64,000 bases of DNA, from contig JAFGQZ010000081.1 of NCBI GenBank assembly GCA_016935435.1, forward strand, positions 1-64,000. Reading direction: 5' to 3'. Below are positions 19,683 to 28,481 of this stretch, one piece after another. Within the stretch, counting starts at the first letter, position 1. Each line of letters begins with the position of its first letter. The notes under the pieces are model-generated. The model was not told the origin of the DNA, searched no databases, and saw only the letters and a program-made list of their open reading frames with translations. Made by a program: the position numbers and the translations under genes. The DNA is from Bacteroidales bacterium. GTDB taxonomy: Bacteria > Bacteroidota > Bacteroidia > Bacteroidales > UBA10428.

Positions 19683-21542
19683 ATGTTAAAGTTATCCTTA
19701 ACCAGTTGGCCGTTATTGCTAGTGCTAGTTTGTTCGGCCCACGTTGACCTTCACGGACGGGAGCACGATGCTGTTGTTGATTTGCTTAGTAAAAACATAA
19801 GCATTTCGGGGGGCAAACTAATAGAAAAGAACCTGATTGAAATTACAATAAACAACCGGCGTGGCGAAACTCACACCTGGTTTTATATTAACTATTCCAA
19901 AAAAGAAAAAATTAAAAATATTAATGCTTGGATAGAATGCCCAAACGGACAAGTTGTAAGAAAATTATCGGCTAAAGAAATTACAACATCCAGCGCTGTT
20001 TCGGATTTTTCGCTTTACGAAGATGATTTTATTAAATATTTTACCCTGCGGCATAATACTTACCCTTATAAAATACACTTTGAATACACCCGCGAAACGT
20101 CCGATTTTATTCATATTGCAGACTGGACACCCATTTATAATATAAAAATTCCCACACAACAGGCAGAGTTAACTGTTGATTTACCGGAAGATTTTGAAGT
20201 GCAAATATTTGAGCAGTTTGTGGAAAAGCCGGCTGCAACAAATACATCGGAGAGGGTAATGTATTCGTGGAATTCCGGTTATAAGAGCCTTATTGAATAT
20301 GAACTGTATGCGCCCCATTTGTCAACATTGATACCAAAGGTAACCATTGTGCCAAAAAATTTCAGGTACGGAATACCCGGAAGTTTCGAATCGTGGCAGA
20401 CATTTGGCGAATGGCAGACAAAACTACTATCGGGCTTGCACGATTTGCCCCCACATGAAAAAATGCAAATTAATGCCATACTAAAAAACACTTCCAGCCA
20501 AACAGAAACTGTTGAGCTGATATACAAATACCTGCAAAAAAATACCCGTTACATAAATGTGAGCATTGGCATTGGTGGCCTAAAACCCTATCCGGCCTCG
20601 TATGTGTCGCAAAACAAATATGGCGACTGCAAAGCGCTTACCAATTATATGGTGGCGCTGCTCGCTTATGCAGGCATAAAAGGATACTACACTATTGTCC
20701 AGGCTGATGATGAAATAGAACCACTAATAAGAGATTTCCCCAGCATGCAGGCCAACCACGTAATATGCTTCATACCCCTTGAAAACGACACCCTTTGGTT
20801 AGAGTGTACAAAAAAATCGGTACCTGCCAATTACCTGGGCACATTTACACAAGGCCGTTATGCCTTTGTTGTTGACGGGGCCGGTTCGAAATTTGTGCAG
20901 ACGCCTGCCCTAACCGAACCCGAAGTACGTAATATCAGCGTTTATACCTATCATCTTTCCACTTTATCGGCCTGCACAGTTGAAATACAAAAATGCCTGC
21001 GTGGTTCGGGTTATGAGTTGTTCCTGGAACTATCGAAAGAATTTAACAAACAAAAACAGGAAGAATATATTCGCGAAAACATATCGTCGGCCGATTTTGA
21101 ATTGTTAAGCTGGGAAATTGGACAAAGTAATACTCGCTTGCCGGAGATTAACCTGAACATTGATATGAAAATCTCCGGAGTTTTACAGAAATTCAATTCG
21201 GAATATATTGTTAAACCCCTGCCACTGCCCCTTCCAAAGTTTGAAACCTTGGCAAAACGAAAACTCGATCTAGTTTTCAATTACCCGGTAAGCATGGCCG
21301 ATACCTTACGGTACATTAGCAGCAACAACCTGTCGTTTTCAATTGTTCCCGGGCCCGTTTCAATCGAAACGAAATACGGAAGCTATAAAACCATTGTTAC
21401 AGAAACCGGAAACCTTCTTGAGATAAGCCGAAGTTTAGTTATACATGCAGGCCATTACCCTGTTGAAGAGTACAAGGCTTTTTATGCTTTTATACAGGAT
21501 ATCAGAGATGCAGAAAACAAAAATGTAATTGTGCTTAAATAA
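19683..21542 (+). CDS. DUF3857 / transglutaminase-like exported protein
   Basis: Exported protein of unknown role, common in Bacteroidota. A signal peptide (about 1-24) is followed by a DUF3857 beta-sandwich (about 40-230) and a transglutaminase-like core (about 270-400). The catalytic Cys is retained in YGDCKA and a candidate His in ANHVICF, while the third position reads LECTKK where Asp is more usual. The remainder is a DUF3858-like beta domain. It is followed by a second family member on the same strand, probably co-transcribed. The family likely acts on the envelope or on peptides, but substrate and reaction are not established. Confidence 0.82.
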   Translation: MLKLSLTSWPLLLVLVCSAHVDLHGREHDAVVDLLSKNISISGGKLIEKNLIEITINNRRGETHTWFYINYSKKEKIKNINAWIECPNGQVVRKLSAKEITTSSAVSDFSLYEDDFIKYFTLRHNTYPYKIHFEYTRETSDFIHIADWTPIYNIKIPTQQAELTVDLPEDFEVQIFEQFVEKPAATNTSERVMYSWNSGYKSLIEYELYAPHLSTLIPKVTIVPKNFRYGIPGSFESWQTFGEWQTKLLSGLHDLPPHEKMQINAILKNTSSQTETVELIYKYLQKNTRYINVSIGIGGLKPYPASYVSQNKYGDCKALTNYMVALLAYAGIKGYYTIVQADDEIEPLIRDFPSMQANHVICFIPLENDTLWLECTKKSVPANYLGTFTQGRYAFVVDGAGSKFVQTPALTEPEVRNISVYTYHLSTLSACTVEIQKCLRGSGYELFLELSKEFNKQKQEEYIRENISSADFELLSWEIGQSNTRLPEINLNIDMKISGVLQKFNSEYIVKPLPLPLPKFETLAKRKLDLVFNYPVSMADTLRYISSNNLSFSIVPGPVSIETKYGSYKTIVTETGNLLEISRSLVIHAGHYPVEEYKAFYAFIQDIRDAENKNVIVLK

Positions 21543-21603
21543 GCCGCAACAAACGAAAAGAGAGAAATATATTAACCACACAGGATATTTTACACCTAAA
21601 ACA

Positions 21604-23568
21604 ATGAGATCAATTTTAAGTTTTACATTAACCCTGCTTTGTTCGGGTTATTTGTTTTCCCAGAATTTTTCGAAAGATTACGGAAAGGTTACAAAAGACG
21701 AGATAAGGCTTGCCCAATATCCGGGCGACAATTCTGCCCAGGCAGCAGTTTTGTACGACATCGGGCGCTCGCGGTTCATGCACAACGAAAACAACAGCTT
21801 CGATGTGGTTTTTGAACGAAGCACCAAAATTAAAATTTTCACCGATGCCGGCTTAAAATATGCCGAAATAAAAATTCCATATCACCAGGACAATGACATA
21901 TATGAAACAGTAACCAAAATTGAAGCTACAACCTATAATTTAGAGAATGGCGAAATGATGACAGCCACAAAACTTGATGTTAAAAACACCTTTACCCAAA
22001 AAATTAACGACAGGTGGAATTACCTCGTTTTTGCTTTGCCAAATGTAAAAGCCGGTTCTGTTATCGAATATAAATATACCCTTACATCGCCAAGCAAGTT
22101 TTACCTTCGCGACTGGGAATTTCAAAGGGAAATACCTGTTAAGTACAGCATGTACCGTGTTGATATGGTGCCCTTTTACCAATACACATATCTGCTACAG
22201 GGTGCCGGAAAGTTTGACATTTACAACAATTACGAAAACAGGGGACTGGTTCGCTATTACGGGCCTCTGGAGTACCACGAAAACATACACGAATACATTA
22301 TGACCGATGTGCCGGCTTTTGTTGATGAAGGTTTTATTACTTCACAAGATGACTATATAATTAAGCTCGATTTTCAGCTTTCGGCATACTATGATGTTTA
22401 TGGCGTCGAAACAAAGGTGCTTTCAACATGGCCCCAGCTTTGCAACGACATTCTGAAAGACGACGATTTTGGAAGGTATATAAAATCAGCCAGTGGCAAA
22501 CACAATGACATTATTGCTAAACTTAAAACCGAAAGTGCTACCGATAAGGAGTTAATAGAAAAACTAACAGATTATGTTAAGGCCAATTACAGCTGGAATG
22601 GCAGAAACAGTTGGTTTGCACTTCAAAGTTTTAAAGAATACCAAAAAACCAAAACCGGCAATAGCGCCGAAATTAACCTTCACCTGCTAAGTTTAGTGCA
22701 AGATGCAGGTTTTACAGCATACCCGGTATTACTTAGCACACGCGATAATGGAAAAATTAAATTCGATTTCCCTTTTGTACATTTTTTCAATTATATAGTT
22801 GTTTTTGTCGAACAAGGCGATGAAATTTTAATGCTCGATGCAACCGAACCGCTGCTCCCCTATTCAATAATACCACCAAAGTGCATAAACGACAAGGGGT
22901 TGGTTGTAAAGAAAAAGGCGCAAGAATGGATTGAACTTGCAAACAAAGCCCCATCGGCAAATAACAGGAACATATTTATCGGGCTCAACAACACTGCCGA
23001 CAGCATTCGGGCTATAGTTACCATAACCACCGATGGTTTCGAAGCATTTAATTTACGAAAGCAACTAAACAACGACGAGAAAAAACTTGAACAATATATT
23101 GAAAACAAACATTATTCCGATGTTTCCGAAATAAAAACCTTCAACTTTTTTGAAAGAAACAGTTCGTTTATTGTAAGCTACAAAGGCAATTTGCCGGTTG
23201 ACAGGGTTAACGATAAAATATATATCCGGCCTTTTATTAATGAAACCATTAAAGACAACCCATTAAAACAGCAAGACAGACAATACCCTATAGACTTCAC
23301 CTATCCGCAAATGCACAGGTATTCATCAATGGTTTTGGTGCCCGAAGGCTACACGGTTGAATACCTGCCGGCAGATGTTAAAATCGACAATAATAATTTT
23401 TCGCTAACTTACAATACCACAAGCCAAAACAATTCGGTTACAATTATTGCCCAGTACTGCTTTAAAAAAGCTGTATATGAGGCCGATGAGTATAAAATGC
23501 TGAAGTATTATTTCGCCGAACTTATTTTAAAACTTAACGACCGAATTGTGCTTACAAAAGTTGAATAA
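21604..23568 (+). CDS. DUF3857 protein with an apparently inactive transglutaminase fold
   Basis: Paralogue of the preceding gene. The start at 21604 is chosen because a clean signal peptide (MRSILSF... to SQNF) begins there; the longer reading would overlap the upstream gene and add a polar leader. It has a DUF3857 domain (about 40-220) and a transglutaminase-like region (about 280-400). The catalytic Cys position reads GNSAEIN and the His position reads FFNYIVVF, while LDATEP keeps the Asp. Loss of Cys and His suggests a non-catalytic, perhaps binding, role. The pair may work together as active and inactive partners. Function unknown. Confidence 0.82.
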   Translation: MRSILSFTLTLLCSGYLFSQNFSKDYGKVTKDEIRLAQYPGDNSAQAAVLYDIGRSRFMHNENNSFDVVFERSTKIKIFTDAGLKYAEIKIPYHQDNDIYETVTKIEATTYNLENGEMMTATKLDVKNTFTQKINDRWNYLVFALPNVKAGSVIEYKYTLTSPSKFYLRDWEFQREIPVKYSMYRVDMVPFYQYTYLLQGAGKFDIYNNYENRGLVRYYGPLEYHENIHEYIMTDVPAFVDEGFITSQDDYIIKLDFQLSAYYDVYGVETKVLSTWPQLCNDILKDDDFGRYIKSASGKHNDIIAKLKTESATDKELIEKLTDYVKANYSWNGRNSWFALQSFKEYQKTKTGNSAEINLHLLSLVQDAGFTAYPVLLSTRDNGKIKFDFPFVHFFNYIVVFVEQGDEILMLDATEPLLPYSIIPPKCINDKGLVVKKKAQEWIELANKAPSANNRNIFIGLNNTADSIRAIVTITTDGFEAFNLRKQLNNDEKKLEQYIENKHYSDVSEIKTFNFFERNSSFIVSYKGNLPVDRVNDKIYIRPFINETIKDNPLKQQDRQYPIDFTYPQMHRYSSMVLVPEGYTVEYLPADVKIDNNNFSLTYNTTSQNNSVTIIAQYCFKKAVYEADEYKMLKYYFAELILKLNDRIVLTKVE

Positions 23569-23637
23569 AGCATGAAATTGTCAGCATGGCGAGAGATACT
23601 TTTTAAATAAAAAAGCAAGGAAAAGAAAAAAGAAAAA

Positions 23638-23934
23638 ATGAGCAGGATAATCGACTATTATGAAAACAATATGCCATCGTGTTTTTATCAAAAATACCTT
23701 GGGGTTGAATGTCCCGGCTGCGGTTTTCAACGAAGCCTAGTGTATTTACTGAAGGGCGACCTGCTACTATCATTGAAAACATTTCCGGCACTTATACCAA
23801 TACTCATCATGCTTGGTTTTTTATTTCTCCACCTCATATTTAAGTATAAAAAAGGTCATCTAATTTTATTATATCTATTTATATTTAATTCAATAATAAT
23901 TACAGTAAATTATATTTATAAAATTCTAACTTAA
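23638..23934 (+). CDS. DUF2752 small membrane protein
   Basis: A 98-residue protein of the DUF2752 family. The N-terminal part has the signature CPGCGFQRS (about 25-33) with two Cys, followed by two hydrophobic helices (about 50-66 and 75-95). Function is unknown; the CPGCG motif suggests metal or redox chemistry. It heads a short run of small membrane-protein genes. Confidence 0.8.
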   Translation: MSRIIDYYENNMPSCFYQKYLGVECPGCGFQRSLVYLLKGDLLLSLKTFPALIPILIMLGFLFLHLIFKYKKGHLILLYLFIFNSIIITVNYIYKILT

Positions 23935-23946
23935 ACACATCGTATT

Positions 23947-24267
23947 ATGAATCAGAACAAACAACAATTGCCAAATGCAACCGCAACACTGGTTTTAGGA
24001 ATTTTGTCGATAGTACTCTGCTGGACCTGGGGGATAATTGGCATTGTACTGGCAATTATTGCCCTTGTTATTTCGAAAAAATCAGTCGTATTATACAACC
24101 AATCTCCCGACATGTATTTGGGTTATGGTAATTTGAAGGCTGGGCGAATAATGAGTATTATCGGACTGGTATTGTCGGCGATATACCTGCTTTATGCAAT
24201 TATTGTAATTGCATTTATGGGAACAGCCTTGTTTTCAATCGGGAATATCCTTCAAGGGATTCATTAA
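23947..24267 (+). CDS. CCC-motif membrane protein (DUF4190-like), copy 1
   Basis: 106-residue protein with two long hydrophobic helices (about 15-38 and 66-100) separated by a short polar loop with GYGNLKAGRIM. The first helix carries LSIVLCWTWGIIG, a member of the pattern that gives CCC-motif membrane proteins their name, although here only one Cys remains. Function unknown. It starts 13 bases after the DUF2752 gene and ends in front of a strong hairpin. Confidence 0.78.
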   Translation: MNQNKQQLPNATATLVLGILSIVLCWTWGIIGIVLAIIALVISKKSVVLYNQSPDMYLGYGNLKAGRIMSIIGLVLSAIYLLYAIIVIAFMGTALFSIGNILQGIH

Positions 24268-24276
24268 TTGCAACAA

Positions 24277-24312
24277 AACCAATAAGCTATCGAAATTGAT
24301 GGCTTATTGGTT
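24277..24312 (+). terminator. Long hairpin after CCC-motif gene 1
   Basis: A 15-bp stem with one wobble pair (24277-24291 with 24298-24312) around a six-base GAAATT loop lies ten bases after the stop codon of the first CCC-motif gene. The following bases are AT-rich but not a clean T-run, so it could stop transcription or protect the 3' end. It separates the two CCC-motif paralogues. Confidence 0.65.
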
Positions 24313-24376
24313 AATAAAATAATTGCGAATCGTTCAGCTTTTTATTTGATTTGTAACTATAAAAAAAACACTTAAC

Positions 24377-24730
24377 ATGGAACAAGATATAACTCAACAA
24401 AACATGATAACAAGTTCTAAACAAATGTTACCTAACTCAACAGCAACTTTAGTTCTTGGCATACTTTCAATAGTTTTCTGTTGGTGCTATGGTATTATTG
24501 GAACAACTTTAGGAATTATCGCACTTGCCATTTCTTCTAAATCTATTAAAATGTACAACGAGAATCCTTTTTTATACGATGGATTTGGCAATCTTAAAGC
24601 TGGCCGTATAATGGCAATAATTGGCATTAGCCTTTCAGCAATTTATTTAGTATTTATTATTATTTACATTTCTATAATTGGTTTAGCGGCTTTATCGTTA
24701 CCAAATATTCTAGACAGTTTAAATATTTAA
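24377..24730 (+). CDS. CCC-motif membrane protein (DUF4190-like), copy 2
   Basis: 117-residue paralogue of the preceding CCC-motif gene, with the same two-helix layout, the FGNLKAGRIM loop and the fuller signature LSIVFCWCYGIIG (two Cys). Its codon use is clearly more AT-rich than that of copy 1, with almost no TCG serine codons. This suggests separate origin or acquisition rather than a recent local duplication. Function unknown. Confidence 0.78.
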   Translation: MEQDITQQNMITSSKQMLPNSTATLVLGILSIVFCWCYGIIGTTLGIIALAISSKSIKMYNENPFLYDGFGNLKAGRIMAIIGISLSAIYLVFIIIYISIIGLAALSLPNILDSLNI

Positions 24731-24753
24731 TTTTTACTTATACATTTTTAACC

Positions 24754-24996
24754 ATGTCCCCACAAGAATGTCCAAACACGCCAAAATGCCCTATATTTAG
24801 TGGTATTTTACAGGGTTCGCAGTACACCGAAACCTACAAGTCGTTATTTTGCCTTGCCGGCGAAGAAGGAAGAAACAAGTGCCGCCGTTACCAGGTAAGC
24901 CAGAAAGTTGGTAAATGCCCGGCAAACGTATTGCCCAACTCAAGCAAAAGTGTCGATGAAATTATTGCCGAAATGAAGGCAAAAGGAGAAATATAA
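24754..24996 (+). CDS. Small Cys-rich protein of unknown function
   Basis: 80-residue soluble protein with spaced cysteines: CPNTPKCP near the N-terminus, then single Cys residues in SLFCLAG, NKCRRY and VGKCP. The pattern suggests a small metal- or cluster-binding knuckle. The C-terminal part is helical and charged. I recall similar short proteins scattered in Bacteroidota without assigned function. Codon use matches the bulk of the window, which supports it as a real gene. Confidence 0.65.
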   Translation: MSPQECPNTPKCPIFSGILQGSQYTETYKSLFCLAGEEGRNKCRRYQVSQKVGKCPANVLPNSSKSVDEIIAEMKAKGEI

Positions 24997-25332
24997 GCTT
25001 TAAAACAAACTGGTATTTTATATGTCTCAGACATATATAAACCGCGAGAACAAAGTAACCTGTGCAATACAGATAAGTTGTGTGTATTTTGCCTTCACGA
25101 TTAAATAACAGTTAATTGTATTGGATTTTCTGGGCGAAATACTAAAAGAACAGATTGAAAAGCTGAAATAGATATACTTTTTTATATGCCTTTGCCTGCT
25201 TAACTTCCAAATATCACTTATTATACTGGCTACCATTATATTACACTAACTTTTCTTCGAAAAGAAAGTGCAACTAAATCAGATTAATCTTATGTAAATC
25301 TGAATAATCTGTAAATTTGTGAATAGTGCAGA
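24997..25332. other. Intergenic region, no gene seen
   Basis: AT-rich. A short plus-strand reading near 25120-25170 (LDFLGEILKEQIEKLK, then stop) resembles a protein fragment but has no start codon or upstream continuation. I see no promoter box or hairpin worth naming. Confidence 0.4.
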
Positions 25333-25761
25333 TTAATTCCCTTGCCCTAAAAAATCTGCGATTTGTGTTTTATGCCCCTCTGTAAGTTTTGTGTTTCTCG
25401 ACTTCAGGCATAAAGCGGCACCGTCGGTTTTTCCTTTAAGGTGCATTTTCATTTTTTTAAACATACTGCCTGTGGCAAGTTTGTAGGTTGTAAACAAAGC
25501 TACTTTCTTATCACTGAGCCCGGGCAGCTTTTGGGCAAACTGGACCCAATCGCTGTTGGGGTGCTGAAAAGCAACAAACAGGCCATGCGCCCAGCAACCA
25601 AGAAAAACATAGTCGGCACCGTTTATCTGTACACTGTGCATATCGTAAATCGAAAAAACAAAGGTTTCGACATTTTTCGACCGAAGAAATCCGGCTATAG
25701 CGTTCGCAAAATATTTGGTTGTGCCAGTTCTTGAACTATAATAAATAACAGCTTTTTTCAT
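25333..25761 (-). CDS. Flavodoxin-domain protein
   Basis: 142-residue single-domain protein with a flavodoxin fold. The phosphate-binding loop SSRTGTTKYFA (about 9-19) is near the N-terminus and a GCWAHGLF segment (about 55-62) should contact the flavin ring. Such short flavodoxins carry electrons or act as small quinone/FMN reductases. It is a single gene, divergent from the AAA+ gene, so its redox partner is not indicated. Confidence 0.8.
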   Translation of the reverse strand: MKKAVIYYSSRTGTTKYFANAIAGFLRSKNVETFVFSIYDMHSVQINGADYVFLGCWAHGLFVAFQHPNSDWVQFAQKLPGLSDKKVALFTTYKLATGSMFKKMKMHLKGKTDGAALCLKSRNTKLTEGHKTQIADFLGQGN

Positions 25762-25876
25762 CTTACAAATAAAATATTTCAGCGAAGGTACATAAAAATT
25801 GTATTGTAAATAGATACCCAGGCAAGGTACCTATTGTGTCAATATTAATATCTTTAGCGAAAAATTAAGCAATAAC

Positions 25877-27199
25877 ATGTCAACCGACGATTTGATAAAA
25901 AACCTGCTCGAAGCGTTAGGTTTTTCGCCTAACAACCTGCCCCTGAAAATGCAGCTTGCCGAACTGTTTATGCAGCAACAAAAATATAGCGAAGCTGAAC
26001 AACAACTAAAAGAAATAATTGCTGCTCCGGGCGACAACAGCAATGCCCGTTTTAAACTGGCAAACGTGTATTACCAACAGAAAAAGTACTCAATTTCCAT
26101 TGTTATACTCGAAGAATTGCTGCAAACGAAGCCTTCAAACATACAATTTTTGCTATTGTACAGCAAGGCACTGCTCGAAGACGGGCTTACCGAAAAATCG
26201 CGTAGTGTTTACCAAAAAATCGTTAGCCTCGACCCGGCATTTAAAGATGAACAGCTCGATTCGATGTTCAGGAACTATTCGGGGCCAGGCCATGAACCCG
26301 AAGAAGATACGGACAATACAGACTCAGCCCGGATTCTGTTGAAACCTGCCATAAATTTTACTGATGTAGGGGGCATGGCAAGGGTAAAAACCGAAATTGA
26401 CCTGAAAATTATAAAGCCCCTGCAACATGCCGATTTGTATAAGGCTTACGGAAAAAAAACCGGAGGGGGCATTTTGCTTTATGGCCCCCCGGGTTGCGGA
26501 AAAACATACCTGGCCAAGGCCACCGCAGGCGAAATATCGTCGAACTTCATTTCGGTGGGCATAAACGATATACTCGATATGTGGGTAGGCAACAGCGAGA
26601 GGAACCTGCACGAAATATTTGAGGTTGCCCGCAGAAATACCCCCTGTGTATTGTTCTTCGACGAAGTTGATGCCCTGGGGGCAAGCCGCTCCGATATGCG
26701 CCAGGCCTCTGGAAGACATCTGATAAACCAGTTTCTGTCGGAAATGGACGGCGTTGACAACAACAACGACGGGGTGCTTATTCTCGGTGCCACAAATGCC
26801 CCCTGGCACCTCGACCCGGCATTTCGCAGGCCTGGCAGGTTCGATCGTATAATTTTTGTTGAGCCGCCCGATACCGAAAGTAAGGCAGTTATTTATGAGA
26901 TTATTTTAAAAGGCAAGCCCCAGGAACAAATCGACTACCAGGCACTTGCAAAAAAATCCGATGCGTTTTCCGGAGCCGATATTAAAGCAGTTGTCGATAT
27001 AAGCATTGAGGAAAAACTCCAGGAATCTTTTAAATCGGGCATTCCTAAGCCCCTCGCCACCCGCGACCTGCTAAATGCCATTTCGAAACATAAGCCATCA
27101 ACGCGCGAATGGTTCAACACAGCCAAAAATTATGCGCTCTATGCAAACGATTCGGGTTTGTACGACGACATTCTCAATTATTTGAAAATAAAAAAATAA
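25877..27199 (+). CDS. TPR-AAA+ ATPase of the CDC48/FtsH-like type
   Basis: 440-residue ATPase. An N-terminal TPR-like helical region (about 25-125) precedes one AAA+ module (about 155-400) with Walker A GPPGCGKT (203-210), Walker B LFFDE (259-263) and an RRPGRFDR arginine-finger segment near 317. The module is closest in feel to CDC48/p97 and proteasomal AAA ATPases, which unfold or remodel proteins. No peptidase domain is fused. It is followed 15 bases later by a membrane TPR protein, and the two should form one system. Target unknown. A near-consensus -7 box (TATCTTTA, 25849-25856) lies just upstream. Confidence 0.85.
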   Translation: MSTDDLIKNLLEALGFSPNNLPLKMQLAELFMQQQKYSEAEQQLKEIIAAPGDNSNARFKLANVYYQQKKYSISIVILEELLQTKPSNIQFLLLYSKALLEDGLTEKSRSVYQKIVSLDPAFKDEQLDSMFRNYSGPGHEPEEDTDNTDSARILLKPAINFTDVGGMARVKTEIDLKIIKPLQHADLYKAYGKKTGGGILLYGPPGCGKTYLAKATAGEISSNFISVGINDILDMWVGNSERNLHEIFEVARRNTPCVLFFDEVDALGASRSDMRQASGRHLINQFLSEMDGVDNNNDGVLILGATNAPWHLDPAFRRPGRFDRIIFVEPPDTESKAVIYEIILKGKPQEQIDYQALAKKSDAFSGADIKAVVDISIEEKLQESFKSGIPKPLATRDLLNAISKHKPSTREWFNTAKNYALYANDSGLYDDILNYLKIKK

Positions 27200-27214
27200 T
27201 ACATATCCAAAACA

Positions 27215-28468
27215 ATGAACGGCGATTTATTAAACCGGGCCCAGGTATTAATTCAGCAAAACAAGTACAACGAGGCAGAAAAAGAAATTAAAAGCTATTT
27301 GTCGGCCAACCCCGACAGTGCCCATGCATTTAAAATGCTTGGTATTGTATATGTTGAAACAAAAAGGGACAAAGATGCCGAAGCTGTACTGAAAAACGCC
27401 CTTACACTTTCACCCAACGACGATATCGTTTATTATTTACTGGGAAGGGTACAAATTCTCAGGAAAAATTATAAAGAAGCCGCCGGCATGTTAAACCAGG
27501 CTATATCGATAAACCCATACGATGCCGATTATTTCGGGGTATTGTCAAGCATAAAGGAGGCAACAAAAGACTTTAAAGGAATGCTTAGCCTTGCCGAAGA
27601 AGGCCTGTCAATTGATCCGGAGAACCTGCTTTGCCTTAACAACCGCTCAACCGCCTTAATTAAGCTCGGACGTAAAGACGAGGCATTTAAAACAGCCGAC
27701 AAAAGCCTTGAACTCGACCCCGAAAACCCATTGACCCATGCAACATACGGCTGGTCGCACCTCGAAAAGGGCAATACAAAAAAAGCACTTGAACATTTCA
27801 GGGAATCGCTCAGGTTAGATCCTAACTCTGATTATGCACAAGCAGGCATGTTGCAGGCATTAAAAGCCCGGTACATGGTTTACAGGCTGTTCCTGAAATA
27901 TGCCTTTTTTATGAACAACCTTAAAGGCAAATTGCAGTGGGCAATAATTATTGGGTTGTACCTTATTTTCAGGTATTTCAACAAAATTGCCATTGAAAAC
28001 CCCGCATTACGCCCGGTTGTGGTACCTATTATTGTTATATATGTTCTTTTTGCCCTTTCAACCTGGATAATTGGACCGCTGTCGAACCTTTTCCTACGGT
28101 TTAATTTCTACGGCCGGTATTTGCTGTCGAAAACCGAAAAACTAAGTTCGATGTTCACCGGCATATCGGTTTTATTAAGCATTTTGGCATTAATAGCTTA
28201 TGCAGTTTCGCCTGACAAAGTTTTTCTGGCAATGGCCGCTTTTGGCATTATTATGATGGTGCCATTTGGAAGTATGCTTTCCGGGGAAAGTAAAAAATCG
28301 CGATACGCGCTTATTACCTATTCAACTATTATGTTTATTACCGGGGTGTTGTCGTTCGTTGTTGGTTTTAAAAGCAATGAGGCAATAAACAGCCTGACAG
28401 TAATATTTATCCTGCTGTTTGTTGGCTACCAGTTTGTTGCCAATTACTTTCTGGCAAAAGAAAAGTAA
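27215..28468 (+). CDS. Membrane TPR protein paired with the AAA+ ATPase
   Basis: 417 residues: about six TPR units in the first half (about 1-215), then a membrane half with roughly five helices (about 240-258, 268-292, 310-330, 335-355 and 365-410). It begins 15 bases after the ATPase gene, and both proteins carry TPRs of similar style (NKYNEAEKEI and QKYSEAEQQL). A likely model is a membrane adaptor that recruits the ATPase or its substrates. No known family name is assigned by me. Confidence 0.75.
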   Translation: MNGDLLNRAQVLIQQNKYNEAEKEIKSYLSANPDSAHAFKMLGIVYVETKRDKDAEAVLKNALTLSPNDDIVYYLLGRVQILRKNYKEAAGMLNQAISINPYDADYFGVLSSIKEATKDFKGMLSLAEEGLSIDPENLLCLNNRSTALIKLGRKDEAFKTADKSLELDPENPLTHATYGWSHLEKGNTKKALEHFRESLRLDPNSDYAQAGMLQALKARYMVYRLFLKYAFFMNNLKGKLQWAIIIGLYLIFRYFNKIAIENPALRPVVVPIIVIYVLFALSTWIIGPLSNLFLRFNFYGRYLLSKTEKLSSMFTGISVLLSILALIAYAVSPDKVFLAMAAFGIIMMVPFGSMLSGESKKSRYALITYSTIMFITGVLSFVVGFKSNEAINSLTVIFILLFVGYQFVANYFLAKEK

Positions 28469-28481
28469 GGCTAAGGCTTTA

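Noticed and set aside
25120-25170. Short plus-strand peptide LDFLGEILKEQIEKLK, then stop
   Set aside because: There is no start codon or upstream open frame, and it is too short to assign to a gene.
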